Origin: Novosphingobium sp.
GTDB lineage: Bacteria; Pseudomonadota; Alphaproteobacteria; Sphingomonadales; Sphingomonadaceae
NCBI GenBank assembly: GCA_030697365.1
Contig: JAUYQH010000109.1
Location: forward strand, 1-64,000
Direction: 5' to 3'
Length of the DNA stretch: 64,000 nt
Position 1 is the stretch's first letter; each line of letters opens with the position of its first letter. Shown here piece by piece: positions 8,030 through 16,666 of the stretch. The notes beneath the pieces were generated by a model. The model was not told the origin of the DNA, searched no databases, and worked only from the letters and a program-made list of their open reading frames with translations. The position numbers were made by a program, and so were the translations under genes.

Positions 8030-9235
8030 TTACAGGAAGGTGAATCCGGGCTGCTCGCCATAGAGGCTGCCAACCAGGTCGCCGGTGCGGTTGTTCGGGT
8101 CGTTGGCGACATGCGCGCGCGCCGCGTTGAGGTCGAGCCACGGCTGGATCACCGGGCTGGACATGTAGATCGCGCGCCCGCCGAGCAGCTGGACGATCCC
8201 GTCGACCAGCTCGGCCAGCCGCCGCACCACGGTCGACGACTGGTAGGCATACAGCACGCGCTTTCCCATCGCGATGGTCTCGCCGCGCGCCGCCGTCGCC
8301 ATCAGGTCGTCGAAGGTCGCGCCGAGCGTCAGCTCCATTTCGAGGATTTGTGCGTGCGCGCGCGCAATCGCGGCGTGGAGCAAGGGATCGGCCTTTGAGG
8401 CCTTGCCCGTATTGGTCGAGACGCGGTCCTTCATGATCTGGACCGCGCCGTCGACCGCCGCGCGGGCGCCGCCGAACGCGGCGGTCGAGACCGAGCGGAC
8501 GAAGACTTGCGCCCACGGCAGCGAATACAGCGCGCCGGTGTTCTCAGCCTGGCCGGGGTTCTGGCACAGGAAGCCGTCGTTGGCTTTGTGCGTGCGGTAA
8601 TCGGGGACGAACACGCGATCGACGACGATGTCGAAGCTGCCGGTGCCTTGCAGTCCGAACACGTCCCAGGTGCCGTCGATGATCTGGTAGTCTGCGCGCG
8701 GGAGCAGGAAAGTGCGCATCTCGGGCGGCCCGTCCTCGGCGAAAATCAGCGCGCCGAGCAGGATCCAGCCGCAATGCTTCGACCCGCTCGAGAAACCCCA
8801 GCGGCCCGAGAGGTAAAATCCCCCTTCGGCCGGCTCGACCTTGCCCACCGGCTGATAGGTCGATGAAACCAGCATCGCGTCGTCGTCGCCCCACACGTCG
8901 GCTTGCGCCTTGTCATGGAATAGCGCCAGTTCGAACGGGTGGCAGCCGAGCACGCCGTAGACCCAGCCGGTCGACATGCAGCCCTCGGCCAGCGCCTTCT
9001 GGATCTCGAAGAACACGTTGGGGTTCATCTCGAAGCCGCCCCAGCGCTTGGGCTGGAGCACGCGGAAGAATCCGGCCTCCTGCATCTCGGCAATCGTCTC
9101 GGCGGGCACGTTGCCGCCCAGCGTGCATTGGCGCGCGCGGGCCTTGAGCGTCGGGATCATCGCGCGGGCGCGAGCGATCAACTCGTCGGCGCTCGGCGCG
9201 TCTTGGGCCCGCTTCAGGTCGGCGACCGTCGCCAT
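8030..9235 (-). CDS. hsaA: 3-HSA hydroxylase oxygenase component (flavin-dependent)
   Basis: The 401-residue protein has the acyl-CoA dehydrogenase fold used by group D flavin monooxygenases. It shows VLQPKRWGGFEMNPNVFFEI, ALAEGCMSTGWVYGV and GRWGFSSGSKHCGWILLG, as in HsaA/TesA2 rather than true acyl-CoA dehydrogenases. HsaA hydroxylates 3-HSA to the catechol 3,4-DHSA using reduced flavin from HsaB; no hsaB-like reductase is present in the window. GAGGAG precedes the ATG. It is the first gene of the leftward operon, downstream of operator site 2. Confidence 0.93.
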   Translation of the reverse strand: MATVADLKRAQDAPSADELIARARAMIPTLKARARQCTLGGNVPAETIAEMQEAGFFRVLQPKRWGGFEMNPNVFFEIQKALAEGCMSTGWVYGVLGCHPFELALFHDKAQADVWGDDDAMLVSSTYQPVGKVEPAEGGFYLSGRWGFSSGSKHCGWILLGALIFAEDGPPEMRTFLLPRADYQIIDGTWDVFGLQGTGSFDIVVDRVFVPDYRTHKANDGFLCQNPGQAENTGALYSLPWAQVFVRSVSTAAFGGARAAVDGAVQIMKDRVSTNTGKASKADPLLHAAIARAHAQILEMELTLGATFDDLMATAARGETIAMGKRVLYAYQSSTVVRRLAELVDGIVQLLGGRAIYMSSPVIQPWLDLNAARAHVANDPNNRTGDLVGSLYGEQPGFTFL

Positions 9236-9276
9236 AGCTTACTCCTCAAATCGGCCCGACTCATGCGTGATCCGGG

Positions 9277-9312
9277 AAACTCGTAGAAATAAATGCCACC
9301 TGATACGCAAAT
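9277..9312. promoter_or_regulatory. 36-bp inverted-repeat operator, site 2
   Basis: The right half TACGCAAAT (9304-9312) is perfect. The left half AAACTCGTA (9277-9285) matches only the core CGTA, at the conserved 18-nt spacing. It lies in the 160-nt divergent region between hsaA (start 9235) and the SDR/hsaC operon (start near 9398), so one site could control both major operons. Confidence 0.6.
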
Positions 9313-9397
9313 CGTCAATTGAAAAGCGGTTTCGCTTCCGATAATGCAACTCGCAGCGGGTTCCGAGCGGCGAATCCGATGAATGGAGATTCGTTTC

Positions 9398-10192
9398 GTG
9401 CCTGTCACCCCGCCCAGCGCAACAATCGAGCTGCCCGGCCAAGTCGCCATCGTGACCGGCGGGACGCGCGGGCTTGGGCGCACGATCGCCGAGGCGCTCG
9501 CCGGCGCGGGCTGCGCGGTGACCGTGTGCGGGCGCACCGCGCCGGACGATCTGCCGCCGGGCATCGCGTTCGAGGCGGCCGACGTCCGTGATCCCGAGCA
9601 AACGCGCGCGCTGGTTGATCGGGTGGCCGAGCGGCACGGCCGGATCGACATCCTCGTCAACAACGCCGGCGGCTCGCCGCCGAGCGAGGCGGCCCGCGCC
9701 TCGCCGCGCTTCGCCGAGGCGATCCTCAAGCTCAACCTGCTCGGCCCGCTGTTCATGGCGCAAGCCGCGCACCGCCACATGGCGGCGGCGGGCGGCGGAA
9801 GCATCGTCAATATCGCCAGCGTCGCTGGCGCGCGGCCCTCGCCGGGCACGGCGGTCTATGGCGCAGCCAAAGCCGGACTGCTCAGCCTGACCCAGAGCCT
9901 GGCGCAGGAATGGGGCACGCAGGGGGTGCGGGTCAACGCGGTGATCGCCGGCTTGATGCAAACCGAGACCGCCGAGGCGACCTATGGCTCGGCCGAGGCG
10001 CAAGCGGAGATCGCCGCTTCGCTCCCGCTCGGGCGGATGGGCCTGGGCCAGGATCTCGCCGACGCGGTGCTTTATCTGTGTTCGCCGCTCGCCGCGTACG
10101 TCAGCGGGGCGCGGCTGCAAGTCGATGGCGGCGGCGAACGGCCGCTGTTTCTGGAATTGATCGCACGCGAAGGGTCTGGCGATGGGCGTTAA
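9398..10192 (+). CDS. SDR family oxidoreductase
   Basis: The 264-residue SDR has VTGGTRGLG as its glycine-rich motif, NNAGG, a serine in NIASVAG, YGAAKAGLL as YxxxK, and a GGGERPLF end. The GTG at 9398 is preferred because GGAG lies 9 nt upstream; an in-frame ATG at 9383 would add five residues and lacks a clear site. It is the first gene of the 20-gene rightward operon and overlaps hsaC by 11 nt. Its substrate is probably a hydroxy/keto steroid or HIP derivative (inference). Confidence 0.9.
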   Translation: MPVTPPSATIELPGQVAIVTGGTRGLGRTIAEALAGAGCAVTVCGRTAPDDLPPGIAFEAADVRDPEQTRALVDRVAERHGRIDILVNNAGGSPPSEAARASPRFAEAILKLNLLGPLFMAQAAHRHMAAAGGGSIVNIASVAGARPSPGTAVYGAAKAGLLSLTQSLAQEWGTQGVRVNAVIAGLMQTETAEATYGSAEAQAEIAASLPLGRMGLGQDLADAVLYLCSPLAAYVSGARLQVDGGGERPLFLELIAREGSGDGR

Positions 10193-11093
10193 GGAACTCG
10201 GATACCTGGTGATCGAGGCGCGCGATCCGGTGGCGTGGGACAGCTTCCTGACCGAAGTCGCGGGCGTGATGTCGGCGGGGCGCGCGCCCGATGGCGCGGC
10301 GCTCTACCGCATCGACGAGCGTCCGTTCCGATTCGCGATTCAGGCGTCGGAACGCGACTATCTCGGCGCGGCGGGGCTCGAGGTGAGCGCCGACGGTTAC
10401 GACGCGATGGTCGAGCGCTTGCGCGCCGCCGGGCGGCCGGTCGCCGACTTCTCTTCCGATGAAGCGACGGCGCGCCGCGTCGAGCGCGCCATCCGCACCA
10501 GCGACCCGGCCGGCAACGCGCTCGAGCTTTACGTCGGCCACGCAACCGACGACGTTGCGTTCGTCTCGCCCGCCGGGGTCAGCGGCTTCGTCACCGGCGC
10601 GCTCGGGCTCGGACACGTGGTGTTCGCCGCCCCCAATTTCGACGAATGTCACCGCTTCTACCGCGAGGTCCTCGGCCTCGGCGACACCGACCTGCCCGAA
10701 ATGCCGGTAGGCGACGCGACCATGCGCTTCGCCTTCATGCATGCCGCCAACGGTCGCCACCACAGCGTCGCGCTGGGCGAGATGCCGCAGCCGCCGTCGG
10801 GCTGCGTCCACATCATGCTCGAGGCCAAATCGATGATCGACGTCGGCAAGGCCTACGACCGGATGCGGCGGGCCGGGGTGCCGCAGTCGGCCTCGCTCGG
10901 CAAGCACGTCAACGACGAGATGACCAGTTTCTACATGCGGACCCCGGCGGGCTTCGACCTCGAGTTCGGCTGCGAGGGGCTGGTGATCGATCCGGCGAGC
11001 TGGGAAGCCACCGCGCACACTGAAATCAGCGTCTGGGGGCACCGCTGGTCCTGGCAGGAAGCGATGGAAGCCGCACAAGGAGCTACGCCATGA
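10182..11093 (+). CDS. hsaC: 3,4-DHSA extradiol dioxygenase (type I, VOC fold)
   Basis: The 303-residue two-domain vicinal-oxygen-chelate protein is the usual length for HsaC/BphC. The predicted iron ligands are His145 (GLGHVVF), His210 (GCVHIML) and Glu261 (FDLEFGC). Second-shell His194 and Tyr251 (SFYMRTPAG) are present. The enzyme cleaves the catechol ring A of 3,4-DHSA at C4-C5 in the 9,10-seco pathway. A 4-hydroxyestrone 4,5-dioxygenase role is an alternative because the families are close. The neighbouring hsaA, hsaD and ipdAB favour HsaC. Confidence 0.93.
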   Translation: MGVKELGYLVIEARDPVAWDSFLTEVAGVMSAGRAPDGAALYRIDERPFRFAIQASERDYLGAAGLEVSADGYDAMVERLRAAGRPVADFSSDEATARRVERAIRTSDPAGNALELYVGHATDDVAFVSPAGVSGFVTGALGLGHVVFAAPNFDECHRFYREVLGLGDTDLPEMPVGDATMRFAFMHAANGRHHSVALGEMPQPPSGCVHIMLEAKSMIDVGKAYDRMRRAGVPQSASLGKHVNDEMTSFYMRTPAGFDLEFGCEGLVIDPASWEATAHTEISVWGHRWSWQEAMEAAQGATP

Positions 11094-11989
11094 TTGCAAC
11101 CATCGCTCCGATGCTCGACAAGCGGATGACCGCGGCCGAGATCGTCGGGAACCTGCGCGACGGGATGACGCTGGGAATCGGCGGCTGGGGCCCGCGGCGC
11201 AAGCCGATGGCGCTGGTCCGCGAAATCCTCCGCTCGGACCTCAGCGACTTGACCGTGGTCGCCTACGGCGGGGCCGACGTCGGCATGCTGTGCGCTGCGG
11301 GAAGGGTGCGCAAGCTGGTGTTCGCGTTTGTCTCGCTCGACGCGATCCCGCTCGAGCCGTGGTTCCGGAAAGCCCGCGAGGCGGGCGCGATCGAAGTACT
11401 CGAGCTCGACGAAGGGATGTTCCAGTGGGGGCTCAAGGCCGCCGCGTTCGGGCTGCCGTTCCTGCCGACGAGGGTCGGGCTGGGCACCGACCTGGCCGAG
11501 TTGGGGGGCTTGAAAACCGTTCAATCGCCTTATCCCGATGGCGAAGTGCTGATCGCGATGCCCGCGCTCAAGCTCGATGCGGCGCTGCTCCACGTCAACC
11601 GCAGCGACTGGCGCGGCAACGTTCACGCGTTCGGCCCCGACACGTATTATGACGATTGGTTCGCGAAGGCCGCGGCGAAAACCTACGTTAGCTGCGAGGA
11701 GCTGGTCGACCGGATGGAGGACCATTACCCGAAAGAGGCCCAGGCCAATATCGTCGAGCGCTGCTTCATCAGCGGGGTGGTCGAGCTGCCGGGCGGCGCA
11801 CATCCGAGTTCGATGCCACCCGCCTATGGCTGGGACATCAAGACGCTAAAAGCGTACGCCGACGCGGCCAAGGACCCTGGCGACTGGGCGGCGGTGGCGG
11901 AGAGGTTCGTCGGGGGAAGCGAGGCCGATTATCTCGCCTCGGTCGGCGGAAACGAGGCGGTGGCGGCACTCCCGCTACCGGTGTTCTGA
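11090..11989 (+). CDS. ipdA: COCHEA-CoA hydrolase subunit alpha (CoA-transferase family I)
   Basis: The 299-residue protein begins with the CoA-transferase segment MTLGIGGWGPRRKPMALVRE and contains VVAYGGADVGMLCAAGRV. These match IpdA, the alpha subunit that with IpdB opens the last steroid ring (ring C) of COCHEA-CoA during HIP catabolism. The start overlaps hsaC as ATGA, and ipdB follows with a 1-nt overlap. Family I CoA-transferases look similar, but its position next to ipdB, ipdC and echA20 identifies it. Confidence 0.93.
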   Translation: MIATIAPMLDKRMTAAEIVGNLRDGMTLGIGGWGPRRKPMALVREILRSDLSDLTVVAYGGADVGMLCAAGRVRKLVFAFVSLDAIPLEPWFRKAREAGAIEVLELDEGMFQWGLKAAAFGLPFLPTRVGLGTDLAELGGLKTVQSPYPDGEVLIAMPALKLDAALLHVNRSDWRGNVHAFGPDTYYDDWFAKAAAKTYVSCEELVDRMEDHYPKEAQANIVERCFISGVVELPGGAHPSSMPPAYGWDIKTLKAYADAAKDPGDWAAVAERFVGGSEADYLASVGGNEAVAALPLPVF

Positions 11990-12786
11990 TGGTCACGCCC
12001 ATGTCCACTTTAGCTGAACTCTGCATCGTCGCTTGCTCGGAAGCGTTTCGCGGCAACGGCGAAGTCATCGCCACCGGGGTCGGCCCGGTCCCGCGGCTCG
12101 GCGCCGGGCTCGCCAAGCTGACCCATTCGCCCGGCCTGATGATGACCGACGGCGAGGCCTACCTGGTCGAGCAGCCGGTGCCGCTCGGACCGCGTGGCGA
12201 TTGCAAGCCCAGGTTCGCCGGACACCTGCCGTTTTCGCGGTTCTTCGACAGCGCGGTGTGGACCGGGCGACGCCACGCGATGGTTACCCCGACCCAGATC
12301 GACCGCTTCGGCCAGATCAATTTGTCGCAACTCGGCGGCACGCACAAGCAACCCAAGACCCAGATGCTTGGCGTCCGCGGCTTTCCGGGGAATACGATCT
12401 ACCACCCGAACTCGTTCTTCTTCCCCGCGCACTCCCCGCGCGTGTTCGTGCCGGGCGAAGTCGATATGGTCTCAGGCGTCGGCTACAACCCGGCGCGGCG
12501 CGTGCCCGGTGGGAACTACTCGGGCATCGACCTGCGGCGGATCGTGACCAACTTGTGCGTGATGGACTTCGCGGGGCCGGACAACGCGGTGCGCGTCGTC
12601 TCGCTCCATCCCGGAGTGCGCTTCGCCGAAGTGCAGGAGGTGACCGGGTTCTTGTTGATTGACGCGGTCGAGGGCGAGACGTCGACGCCTACCGACGAGC
12701 AGCTGGCGATCATCGCGCAGCTCGATCCGCACGGCATTCGCGCCGGAGCAATCAAGGACAATCCGCCCGCAAGGAGGGCCGCATGA
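11989..12786 (+). CDS. ipdB: COCHEA-CoA hydrolase subunit beta
   Basis: The 265-residue protein contains GLMMTDGEAYLVEQPVPLG, THKQPKTQMLGVRGFPGNTI and EVDMVSGVGYNP, typical of IpdB-like beta subunits. It forms the heterotetrameric hydrolase with IpdA. The ATG at 11989 shares one base with the ipdA stop; a second ATG at 12001 (MSTLAEL) is possible. It overlaps the following crotonase by 4 nt. Confidence 0.93.
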   Translation: MVTPMSTLAELCIVACSEAFRGNGEVIATGVGPVPRLGAGLAKLTHSPGLMMTDGEAYLVEQPVPLGPRGDCKPRFAGHLPFSRFFDSAVWTGRRHAMVTPTQIDRFGQINLSQLGGTHKQPKTQMLGVRGFPGNTIYHPNSFFFPAHSPRVFVPGEVDMVSGVGYNPARRVPGGNYSGIDLRRIVTNLCVMDFAGPDNAVRVVSLHPGVRFAEVQEVTGFLLIDAVEGETSTPTDEQLAIIAQLDPHGIRAGAIKDNPPARRAA

Positions 12787-13679
12787 ACGACTTCGTCCAA
12801 CCGCAGGAAGCGAATCCGGACTACGAAACCGAAGAGCCAATTCTCTACGAGTCAGATGGTCCGGTGGCGTGGATCACCATGAACCGGCCACAATTCAACA
12901 ATGCCCAGAACGGGCAGATGACCTACGCGCTCGACGACGCGTTCCGCCGCGCGGTCGAGGACGACGAGATCAAAGTCATCGTGCTGAGCGGCACCGGCAA
13001 GCACTTCAGCGCGGGGCACGACATCGGCACGCCCGGGCGCGACCTCCACCGCGATTTCGAGCGGCGGATGCTGTTCGGGCGCCACGTCAACCGGCCGGGC
13101 GCCGAGCTGCTCTACACTCGCGAGCAGGAGCAGTACCTCGGCATGTGCCGCCGCTGGCGCGATCTGCCCAAGCCGACCATTGCCATGGTCCAGGGCGCGT
13201 GCATCGCAGGCGGGCTGATGCTCGCCTGGGTCTGCGACCTTATTGTCGCCAGCGAGGACGCGTTCTTCCAGGACCCGGTCAACCGCATGGGCATTCCGGG
13301 CGTCGAGTACTTCGCCCACGGGTTCGAGCTGCCGCCGCGGATCGCCAAGGGCTTTCTCCTGCTGGGCGAGCGGATGCCGGCGGCGCGCGCCTATCAGTTC
13401 GGGATGGTCAACGAGATGGTCCCGCGCGCCGAACTGCGCGACAAGGTCTCGGCGATGGCGCACGAACTGGCGAGCCGTCCGCGGCTCGGCAACTGGCTGA
13501 CCAAGCAGGCCTTGAACCACGTCGAGGACTTGCGCGGCAAGCGCACCGCGATGGACGCGGTGTTCCACATGCATCACTTCGCCCACGCGCAGAACGACCT
13601 CGTCAGCAGCAACAGCCTCGGCGGACTCGACGGCGCGGCGATGGCCAAGGCCAACAAGAAGGCCGCGGGCGAAAGTTGA
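12783..13679 (+). CDS. Enoyl-CoA hydratase/isomerase (crotonase family)
   Basis: The 298-residue crotonase has the oxyanion-loop segment GKHFSAGHD and the second loop GACIAGGLMLAWVCD, with DAFFQDPVNRMGIPGVEYF near the active site. It is longer than EchA20 and has an extended C-terminus rich in His/Ala/Lys. It probably hydrates or cleaves a ring C/D-derived CoA ester, working beside IpdAB. The exact step is not assignable. It sits between ipdB and ipdC, a position not occupied by a crotonase in the Mycobacterium HIP cluster as I recall it. Confidence 0.9.
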   Translation: MNDFVQPQEANPDYETEEPILYESDGPVAWITMNRPQFNNAQNGQMTYALDDAFRRAVEDDEIKVIVLSGTGKHFSAGHDIGTPGRDLHRDFERRMLFGRHVNRPGAELLYTREQEQYLGMCRRWRDLPKPTIAMVQGACIAGGLMLAWVCDLIVASEDAFFQDPVNRMGIPGVEYFAHGFELPPRIAKGFLLLGERMPAARAYQFGMVNEMVPRAELRDKVSAMAHELASRPRLGNWLTKQALNHVEDLRGKRTAMDAVFHMHHFAHAQNDLVSSNSLGGLDGAAMAKANKKAAGES

Positions 13680-13681
13680 TC

Positions 13682-14764
13682 ATGGTCGACCCCCTCTCCA
13701 CCCCACTGACCCAGCGGCTCGGCTGCCGGCTGCCGGTGATCCAGACCGCGATGGGCTGGATCGCGACGCCCGCGCTGGTCGCAGCGACCAGCAACGCGGG
13801 CGCGTTCGGGTTCCTCGCCGGCGCGGTGATGAAGCCGGCCGAGCTGGGTGAGGCGATCGCGCGGCTCAAGGACATGACGCCGCATGCATTCGGGGTGAAC
13901 TTCCACAGCTTCCAGGCCAGCGCAGGCGAAATCGTCGAAGTGATCCTCGCGCATTCGGATCGGGTCCGCGCGGTCAGCTTCGGGCGCGGTCCCGACGCGA
14001 AAATGATCGGCCGCTTCCGCGATGCCGGGATTCTCTGCATTCCCACCGTCGGCGCGGTCAAGCATGCCGAGAAGATGGTCGCGCTGGGCTGTGAGATGAT
14101 CACCGTCCAGGGCGGTGAGGGTGGCGGGCATACCGGATCGGTGCCGACCACGGTGCTGCTTCCGCAAGTACTCGACGCCGTGACCGTCCCGGTGGTCGCC
14201 GCGGGCGGCTTCGCCGACGGGCGCGGGCTCGCTGCAGCACTGGCATTCGGCGCCTGCGGCATCGCGATGGGCACGCGTTTCCTGATGACCGCCGAAAGCC
14301 CTGTCCCGACCGCGCCCAAGACGGCCTACGTCAAGGCCGGGACCGGCGACATCGCGGTGTCCACCAAAGTCGACGGCATCCCGCAACGGATGATCCTCAA
14401 CTCGCTGCTCCGGCGGATCGAGCGTTCGACCTCACTCGGCATGTGGAAGCGCGCGGTCGAGGCCGGGTTCGAGATGAAGCGCAATACGGGAATGAGCTGG
14501 GGAGAAGTCGTCGGGGCGGCACGCGCGATGACCAGCCACGGCGAGATGCCGCTGGCGCAGGCGATGATGGCCGCCGCCGCTCCGATGCTGATCCAACGCG
14601 CGGTGGTCGGCGGCGATGCCGAAAACGGACTGATGGCGACGGGCGTCGTCGCCGGTCGGCTGACCGACTTGCCCAGCTGCGCCGACCTGCTCGCCCGGAT
14701 CGAAACCGAGGCGCGCCAGCGGATCGCGGCGCTGACCCACAGGGAGCCAGCCCATGCCGATTAG
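13682..14764 (+). CDS. ipdC: IpdC-like flavin oxidoreductase (nitronate monooxygenase family)
   Basis: The 360-residue TIM-barrel protein has RLPVIQTAMGWIATPALVAA, VQGGEGGGHTGSVPT and VVAAGGFADGRGLAAALAFG, the FMN-binding signatures of the 2-nitropropane dioxygenase family. IpdC is required for removing the 5-hydroxy function from HIEC-CoA in HIP catabolism. The ATG at 13682 is 2 nt after the crotonase stop; a much longer open frame upstream is a shadow. It overlaps echA20 by 11 nt. Confidence 0.92.
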   Translation: MVDPLSTPLTQRLGCRLPVIQTAMGWIATPALVAATSNAGAFGFLAGAVMKPAELGEAIARLKDMTPHAFGVNFHSFQASAGEIVEVILAHSDRVRAVSFGRGPDAKMIGRFRDAGILCIPTVGAVKHAEKMVALGCEMITVQGGEGGGHTGSVPTTVLLPQVLDAVTVPVVAAGGFADGRGLAAALAFGACGIAMGTRFLMTAESPVPTAPKTAYVKAGTGDIAVSTKVDGIPQRMILNSLLRRIERSTSLGMWKRAVEAGFEMKRNTGMSWGEVVGAARAMTSHGEMPLAQAMMAAAAPMLIQRAVVGGDAENGLMATGVVAGRLTDLPSCADLLARIETEARQRIAALTHREPAHAD

Positions 14765-15503
14765 CTGCACCATCGCAGAAAAGATCGCCGAGATTGTATT
14801 CGACGTGCCGCCGGTCAACGCGTTCGACAGCGAGACATGGCTGTCGCTGCCGCCGATAATCGCCGACGCGGGACGCAACCCAGAGGTCAACTGCGTCCTC
14901 ATTCGCGCCGAAGGGCGGGGCTTCTGCGGCGGGGTCGACATCAAGGAAATGCAGGCGCACCCCGAGCGGATTACGCTGCTCAACCGCGGTAACTACCTGA
15001 CCTTCAAGGCGATCCGCGACGCTGAGGTGCCGGTGGTGGCTGCGGTCCACAAGTTCGTGATCGGCGGCGGGATCGGCATTTGCGGCGCGAGCGACACGAT
15101 CATCGCCGCCGACGACGCCTATTTCTCGCTGCCCGAGGTCGACCGCGGAGCGATGGGCGGTGCGTCGCACCTCTCGCGGATGCTGCCGCTGCACAAGGTT
15201 CGCGCCGCGTTCTTCACCGGCGGCAATATCCCCGCCGAGGAAGCCTACCGCCTCGGCGGGGTCGAGAAGGTCGTGCCGCGCACCGAGCTGGAGAGCGAAG
15301 CGCGCGCGTTCTGCGCGGTTATCGCGAGCAAATCGCGCAAGGCGCTGGTGATCGCCAAGGAAGCGCTCAACGGCCTTGAGCCGCGCGATGTCGATCGCGG
15401 CTACCGCTGGGAGCAGGGCTTCACGCTCGAGATGTACATGCATGAGGATTCGCAAGCCGCGCGCGACGCGTTCGTCGAGACCGGCAAGGCGGCCAAGTTC
15501 TGA
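14754..15503 (+). CDS. echA20: EchA20-type crotonase, HIEC-CoA ring-D hydrolase
   Basis: The 249-residue crotonase contains FDVPPVNAFDSETW, RAEGRGFCGGVDIKEMQ and GGGIGICGASDTIIA, close to my recollection of mycobacterial EchA20 (RAEGRGF..GVDIKEMQ). EchA20 opens ring D in HIP degradation. A GGAG in the ipdC 3' end precedes the ATG. It overlaps ipdE1 by 1 nt. The gene order ipdA-ipdB-(crotonase)-ipdC-echA20 supports the assignment. Confidence 0.93.
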   Translation: MPISCTIAEKIAEIVFDVPPVNAFDSETWLSLPPIIADAGRNPEVNCVLIRAEGRGFCGGVDIKEMQAHPERITLLNRGNYLTFKAIRDAEVPVVAAVHKFVIGGGIGICGASDTIIAADDAYFSLPEVDRGAMGGASHLSRMLPLHKVRAAFFTGGNIPAEEAYRLGGVEKVVPRTELESEARAFCAVIASKSRKALVIAKEALNGLEPRDVDRGYRWEQGFTLEMYMHEDSQAARDAFVETGKAAKF

Positions 15504-16666
15504 TGGTCCTCGCCTACACTCCCGAACAGCAAGCCTTCCGTGCCGAAATTCGCGGGTGGATGGAAGCGCACGTCCCGACCGAGCCGCTGGTCACGCTCGA
15601 ATGTCGTGAGGGGTTCGACCAGCATGTCGCGTGGGAGCGTGAGCTGGCGGCAGGCAACTGGGGAATGGTCACCTGGCCCACCGAGTACGGCGGGCGCGGG
15701 CTCGACCTGATCGAGTGGCTGATCTTCGAGGAGGAATATTTCCGCGCCGGTGGGCCCAACCGGGCCAATCAGAATGGTATCTTCCTGCTCGGCCCGACGA
15801 TCATGGAGTTCGGCTGCGACGAGCAGAAGGCCCGCTTTCTTGCGCCGATGGCGCGGGGCGAAGTCATCTGGGCGCAAGCCTGGTCCGAGCCCGGCGCCGG
15901 CAGCGACATGGCGGCGATCTCGTCCAAGGCGATCCGGGACGGCGATCACTACGTGCTGAGCGGCCAGAAAACCTGGTCGAGCCGCGCGGCCTTTGCCGAC
16001 TGGGGCTTCGGCATCTTCCGGACCAACCCGGACTCGAAGCGCCACAAGGGCCTCACTTTCATCCTGTTCGACCTGAACACGCCGGGCATCACCCGCCGTC
16101 CGATCCGCCAGCTTCACGGCGACACCGGGTTCGCCGAGCTGTTCTTCGACGAAGTGCGCGTGCCGGTCGAGAACCGGCTGGCGGGCGAAGGCGAGGGCTG
16201 GAACGTGGCAATGGCCACCGCCGGGTTCGAGCGCGGGTTGATGCTGCGTTCGCCGGGCCGCTTTCAGGCCACCGCCAAGCGGCTGGTCGAGCTATATCGC
16301 CAGCATGAGGCGCAGGCGTCGCCCAGTGCGCGCGAGGCGGTGTTGCAAGCATGGGGCGCGGCTCAGGCTTACGCCTACAACACGTATGGGGTCGCATCGA
16401 AGATCATGGCCGGGGGCAAAATCGGTGCCGAGGCGAGCCTCAACAAGATCTTCTGGTCCGAGCTCGACCGCGCGATGAACCGTACCGCGATGCAGCTTCT
16501 GGGCGCTGCGGCAGAGCTCAGGCGCTTCGCCGACGGCCGCGTCAACCAATGGCTCGAGGGTTACATCTTCTCGCTGTCGGGGCTGATCTACGCGGGCTCG
16601 AACGAGGTCCAGCGCAACATCGTCGCCGAGCGCCTGCTTGGGCTTCCAAGAGTGGGAGCGGGCTGA
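15503..16666 (+). CDS. ipdE1: Acyl-CoA dehydrogenase IpdE1 (FadE30-like)
   Basis: The 387-residue acyl-CoA dehydrogenase contains EYGGRGLDLIEWLIFEEEY, QAWSEPGAGSDMA and GQKTWSSRAAFAD, matching FadE30/IpdE1. The flavin-binding C-terminus GSNEVQRNIVAERLLGLPR is intact. With the next, shorter subunit it should form the heteromeric enzyme that desaturates the open-ring intermediate after IpdAB. The ATG shares one base with the echA20 stop. Confidence 0.92.
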   Translation: MVLAYTPEQQAFRAEIRGWMEAHVPTEPLVTLECREGFDQHVAWERELAAGNWGMVTWPTEYGGRGLDLIEWLIFEEEYFRAGGPNRANQNGIFLLGPTIMEFGCDEQKARFLAPMARGEVIWAQAWSEPGAGSDMAAISSKAIRDGDHYVLSGQKTWSSRAAFADWGFGIFRTNPDSKRHKGLTFILFDLNTPGITRRPIRQLHGDTGFAELFFDEVRVPVENRLAGEGEGWNVAMATAGFERGLMLRSPGRFQATAKRLVELYRQHEAQASPSAREAVLQAWGAAQAYAYNTYGVASKIMAGGKIGAEASLNKIFWSELDRAMNRTAMQLLGAAAELRRFADGRVNQWLEGYIFSLSGLIYAGSNEVQRNIVAERLLGLPRVGAG

